Positions 61,058 through 64,000 of a DNA stretch of 64,000 nt are shown in pieces. This DNA comes from Candidatus Nanopelagicales bacterium (GTDB taxonomy: Bacteria; Actinomycetota; Actinomycetes; S36-B12), in NCBI GenBank assembly GCA_028825115.1, contig JAPKAV010000006.1:1-64000 (forward strand), in the 5' to 3' direction. The first letter of the stretch is position 1, and every line of letters starts with the position of its first letter. The translations under genes and the position numbers were made by a program. The notes beneath the pieces are model-generated. The model saw only the letters and a list, made by a program, of their open reading frames with translations, searched no databases and had not been told where the DNA came from.

Positions 61058-62861
61058 GTGGCTCACTCCCCTGCCTGCTCGTGCTTTCCTGTGGCCAGTA
61101 CTTTCTGAAACCCCTCCCAACTTTACGCCCCACGAAGCCAGCCGTGACCAAGTGCTCCAATTCAGCCTGCGGGGCGAATCCTGGCTCGCGGAACTCCCGG
61201 TACAACGTATTGATGATTGCAAGCGAAACGTCAAGGCCCACAACGTCTAGTAACTCGAATGGGCCCATTGGGTAACCGCAACCGAGCTTCATTGCGGTGT
61301 CAATGTCTTCGATCGAGGCGTAATTTGCAGATGCCATGGCGATCGCATTATTGAGATAAGGAAAGAGCAGCGCGTTGACAATAAAACCCGCCCGGTCAGA
61401 ACACTGCACCGGCTTCTTTCCTAATTGGTGTATCAAGTTCGTACAACGGATAACCACCTCAGAATCTGTAGCAACGGTGCTCACAATCTCCACAAGAGGC
61501 ATGATCGGCGCCGGGTTGAAAAAGTGGATCCCGATGAATCGCTCCATTCGTGACGTGCTGGCGGCAATCTCGATTACAGATAAACTCGAAGTGGTCGTGG
61601 CAAAAATAACGTCCGCCGGAAGAAATTTATCGAGTTGCGAGAAGATTTCGCACTTAGGTCCTAATTCCTCAGCGATCGCTTCGATTACTAAATCTACCCG
61701 ACCGACCAGGTCTTGAGCGCTCACACATGTCTGTACTCGTGCAAGATAATCGTCTTTTTGCTCCTGAGAAATTCGACCCTTTTCCACAAGTTTGGACCAT
61801 GATTTTTCTAGTGACTCGCGTAATTGTGTGGATCGTTGCTCGCTCCTGGTGAGCGCGATTGCTGATACTCCACCGGCTGCCAGCACTGACACGATCCCGG
61901 TCGCCATGGTCCCCGAACCGATCACCGCGACCCGAGTGATGCCCGAATCCACACTCGACTCTATTGAGACTGGAGTGCGTGAATCCGCAACAACGGTGGG
62001 TATATTCGGTTCTGCATACGAATAGAATCCCTCACCGAACTTACGACCCAGTCTACCTGCAGCAACCAATTGTTTGAGCAAAGCGCTTGGTGCGTGCAGT
62101 CGATCACGACTCTGTCGATACATGGTGTCAAGAATCTGTAACGATGTATCTAACCCAATTAAATCCAGTAGCGCCAACGGACCCATGGGTAAACCACACC
62201 CGAATCTCATTGCGCTATCGATATCTTCTCGCGAGGCATACTTCTGTTCATACATTGCGACGGCCTGATTTAAGTACCCGAAGAGTAAAGAGTTGGCGAT
62301 AAACCCTGCCCGGTCACTCACCAACACCGGTTCCTTACCCAAAGCACGAGCGAATTCCATACACGCATCGATTACTTCTTGATCAGTAGTAACCGTCCCA
62401 ACGATTTCAATAAATTTTTGCACCATGGCGGGATTAAAAAAATGTAGCCCAATAACCCGACTGGGCCTACTGGTAACAACCGAAATCTCCGTTACTGATA
62501 GCGAAGATGTGTTGGTTGCCATAATCGCATCGGGGCCAAGAATCGAGTCTAGGTCCGCGAATAATTCTGATTTAGTCTGCAGATCTTCAGTGATTGCTTC
62601 GATCACCAGTTGGCATGAATCGAGCTCGGTGAGGTCGGTGGTCAATTCAATCCGGGACAGGATCGCCTCACCCTCACTTTTGGTAATCTTGGAACCTGCC
62701 ACACCACGCCCAATAGAATTGGCGATCCGTAAATCTGCATAACTCGTATCTTTTTCACCTAGATCCACTCCGATCACCGAGTATCCCGAGCGGGCAATCA
62801 CCTCCACAATTCCAGAGCCCATGGTTCCGAGTCCAACTACCCCAATCTTTACTAGTTCCAC
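61026..62861 (-). CDS. Tandem-domain 3-hydroxyacyl-CoA (3-hydroxybutyryl-CoA) dehydrogenase
   Basis: The 611-residue protein consists of two complete, homologous dehydrogenase units. Each has its own NAD-binding motif (VGLGTMGSGIVEVIA at ~8 and VIGSGTMATGIVSVLA at ~311), HFFNPA, SDRAGFI and a C-terminal domain (GCGLPMGPLALLDLIG and GCGYPMGPFELLDVVG). The enzyme oxidises 3-hydroxybutyryl-CoA, or reduces acetoacetyl-CoA. GTG follows GGAGG. Two-unit fusions of about 600 residues are typical of actinobacteria. The Arg/Pro-rich tail (STSRQGSEPRGPQEP) is unusual and overlaps the next gene. Confidence 0.93.
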   Translation of the reverse strand: MELVKIGVVGLGTMGSGIVEVIARSGYSVIGVDLGEKDTSYADLRIANSIGRGVAGSKITKSEGEAILSRIELTTDLTELDSCQLVIEAITEDLQTKSELFADLDSILGPDAIMATNTSSLSVTEISVVTSRPSRVIGLHFFNPAMVQKFIEIVGTVTTDQEVIDACMEFARALGKEPVLVSDRAGFIANSLLFGYLNQAVAMYEQKYASREDIDSAMRFGCGLPMGPLALLDLIGLDTSLQILDTMYRQSRDRLHAPSALLKQLVAAGRLGRKFGEGFYSYAEPNIPTVVADSRTPVSIESSVDSGITRVAVIGSGTMATGIVSVLAAGGVSAIALTRSEQRSTQLRESLEKSWSKLVEKGRISQEQKDDYLARVQTCVSAQDLVGRVDLVIEAIAEELGPKCEIFSQLDKFLPADVIFATTTSSLSVIEIAASTSRMERFIGIHFFNPAPIMPLVEIVSTVATDSEVVIRCTNLIHQLGKKPVQCSDRAGFIVNALLFPYLNNAIAMASANYASIEDIDTAMKLGCGYPMGPFELLDVVGLDVSLAIINTLYREFREPGFAPQAELEHLVTAGFVGRKVGRGFRKYWPQESTSRQGSEPRGPQEPESGQ

Positions 62862-62887
62862 GCTAACCTCCGGTTCGTCTTCTTTGG

Positions 62888-63559
62888 TTAAAACAATCTC
62901 ATACTTGGATCATCAAGGCCCTTTAATGCTTCGTAATCAACGGTTACGCAGGTAATTCCACGATCGTTGGCTAAAGTTTTTGCTTGCGGTTTTATTTCTT
63001 GTGCCGCGTAAACACCCGTAACGGGGGACAATAAAGGATCGCGATTCAATAACTCCAGGTATCGTGTGAGCTGCTCAACTCCGTCAATCTCGCCGCGTCG
63101 CTTCACTTCTACCGCGACCGTGCCACCGCCGGCGGCCTTGCACAACAGGTCTACCGGCCCAATCGCAGTTGGATACTCCCTGCGGACCAGAGTCAACCCA
63201 TATCCCAAGGTGTCAAGATTCTCGGCGAGTAATTTCTGCAGATGCGATTCGACGCCATCTTTAATCACACCAGGATCAACGCCTAGTGCGTGATCGTAAT
63301 CGGCATGGACTTCATGAATCATGATGGAAAGCGTCTCCCCAGCTTTATTCACCACTTCAAGCTCGGTCACACCAGCTACCGTTGATTCAGAAACGGAGCA
63401 AGGCGGACTCATCCAGTTCAATGGTTTATAAGAGCCCCCGTCGGAATGAATTAACACAGAGCCATCGGCTTTGAACATGAGTACCCGCGTCGCTCGGGGC
63501 AATTGCACCGAGAGCCTGCCTTGATACACAGCCGAACAATCAGCGATCATGATCCTCAT
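62888..63559 (-). CDS. nucS: Mismatch-specific endonuclease NucS/EndoMS
   Basis: NucS cleaves both strands at DNA mismatches and replaces MutS/MutL in many actinobacteria and archaea. The 223-residue protein has an N-terminal dimerisation domain ([37 protein letters not shown]) and a RecB-like nuclease domain with [30 protein letters not shown]. The C-terminus DDPSMRLF is a sliding-clamp-binding type tail. ATG overlaps the mutase stop by four bases. Confidence 0.95.
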   Translation of the reverse strand: MRIMIADCSAVYQGRLSVQLPRATRVLMFKADGSVLIHSDGGSYKPLNWMSPPCSVSESTVAGVTELEVVNKAGETLSIMIHEVHADYDHALGVDPGVIKDGVESHLQKLLAENLDTLGYGLTLVRREYPTAIGPVDLLCKAAGGGTVAVEVKRRGEIDGVEQLTRYLELLNRDPLLSPVTGVYAAQEIKPQAKTLANDRGITCVTVDYEALKGLDDPSMRLF

Positions 63560-64000
63560 ACGTTCAGAATGTCCACTATTGAACTCATAATGTCTGTGGC
63601 ATCAAAATCCTTCGGGGTAAAAGTCGCCGCTACCCCAATCGAGGCAAGCCACTCTGCGTCTTCGGGCGGAATGATTCCACCAATAATCACGGGGATATCC
63701 GTAGCTTTTACCCGGGCAAGGGAGTCAAGGATTTCCCCCACTAGGGTGCGATGCGAACCGGAGAGAATAGATATACCAATAACATCAACATCTTCGGCGA
63801 CCGCAGCAGCCACTATTTCTCCTGATCCCAATCGAATACCTTGGTAAATAACTTCAAAACCGCAATCTTTGGCTCGAACGGCTATTTGCTCTGCGCCATT
63901 AGAGTGACCATCAAGACCAGGCTTCCCAATCAGAATTCTTGGGCGATGTCCAATTCGTGCAGCTAATTCATCTACTCGCGCTCGGACTGATTCGATTGCG
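63556..64000 (-). CDS. B12-dependent acyl-CoA mutase (ethylmalonyl-CoA mutase type), C-terminal part cut by window edge
   Basis: The tracked 91-codon ORF is the tail of a larger frame that continues to the window edge. By hand it reads ..[22 protein letters not shown].., the cobalamin-binding DxHxxG motif (DGHSNG) of B12-dependent acyl-CoA mutases, then [11 protein letters not shown] (SxL), [14 protein letters not shown] and [25 protein letters not shown] and [21 protein letters not shown] resemble ethylmalonyl-CoA mutase (MeaA/Ecm), fitting ccr and meaB nearby; classical methylmalonyl-CoA mutase cannot be excluded without the catalytic domain. The ORF track omits the first part because the start lies outside. 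Confidence 0.88.
   Translation of the reverse strand, partial: AIESVRARVDELAARIGHRPRILIGKPGLDGHSNGAEQIAVRAKDCGFEVIYQGIRLGSGEIVAAAVAEDVDVIGISILSGSHRTLVGEILDSLARVKATDIPVIIGGIIPPEDAEWLASIGVAATFTPKDFDATDIMSSIVDILNV

Overview
The window is one continuous stretch of actinobacterial chromosome (Actinomycetota) with roughly balanced base composition. There is no phage, insertion sequence, CRISPR array or rRNA. The lineage evidence is SepIVA between coaD and the DUF177 gene, the gpsA–plsC–FbiD/CofC–HU run, NucS/EndoMS, the tandem-domain 3-hydroxyacyl-CoA dehydrogenase, and a gene order that matches (from memory) Mycobacterium tuberculosis from ffh (Rv2916c) to about Rv3034c. Genes are tightly packed, with many 1–4 base overlaps, convergent pairs that share stop codons, and few terminators. 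That suggests a streamlined genome, possibly a free-living aquatic actinobacterium; the habitat is inference.

Layout. 1–3.4 kb: ffh (cut by the window edge), a deletion scar where amt–glnB–glnD normally sits, then ftsY. 3.4–15 kb: smc, mutM, rnc, rpmF, DUF177, sepIVA, coaD, rsmD, recG and a YloV/FakA-like kinase. 15–22 kb: rpmB, thiL, a small Lrp-type sensor domain, a DUF3515 lipoprotein, ddl, a Cys/Met PLP enzyme, gpsA, plsC, fbiD/cofC and hup. 22–40 kb: branched-chain amino acid and serine synthesis (leuDC, cimA, ilvE, leuB, leuA, serA, ilvC, ilvN, ilvB, ilvD), with tRNA-Glu, tRNA-Gln and gltX embedded. 40–50.5 kb: gatCAB, ligA, a MetE-like protein, mnmA, a cysteine desulfurase and etfBA. 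50.5–55.7 kb: a GH57 / acetyltransferase / GT4 / methyltransferase group resembling the mycobacterial methylglucose lipopolysaccharide locus, plus an enoyl-CoA hydratase. 56–64 kb: a thioredoxin-TPR protein, meaB, mce, ccr, a hydrolase, a zinc-motif protein, the tandem dehydrogenase, nucS and the end of a B12-dependent mutase.

How the genes work together. gltX, tRNA-Gln and GatCAB form the indirect Gln-tRNA route. CimA, LeuABCD, IlvBNCD and IlvE cover isoleucine, leucine and valine synthesis, including the threonine-independent citramalate route. Their control appears to be ribosome-mediated: ilvB, cimA and leuA each follow a short leader ORF rich in branched-chain residues, and ilvB and cimA also have intrinsic terminators. 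Ccr, Mce, MeaB and the mutase point to the ethylmalonyl-CoA route for C2 assimilation.

The strongest unusual signals are the amt'–'glnD scar (loss of the PII nitrogen-signalling locus), an Ile/Val leader-peptide attenuator before cimA, and a recurrent promoter grammar in which TANNNT lies exactly six bases before the start codon of genes that begin transcription units. This implies widespread leaderless mRNAs and corrects several start codons.
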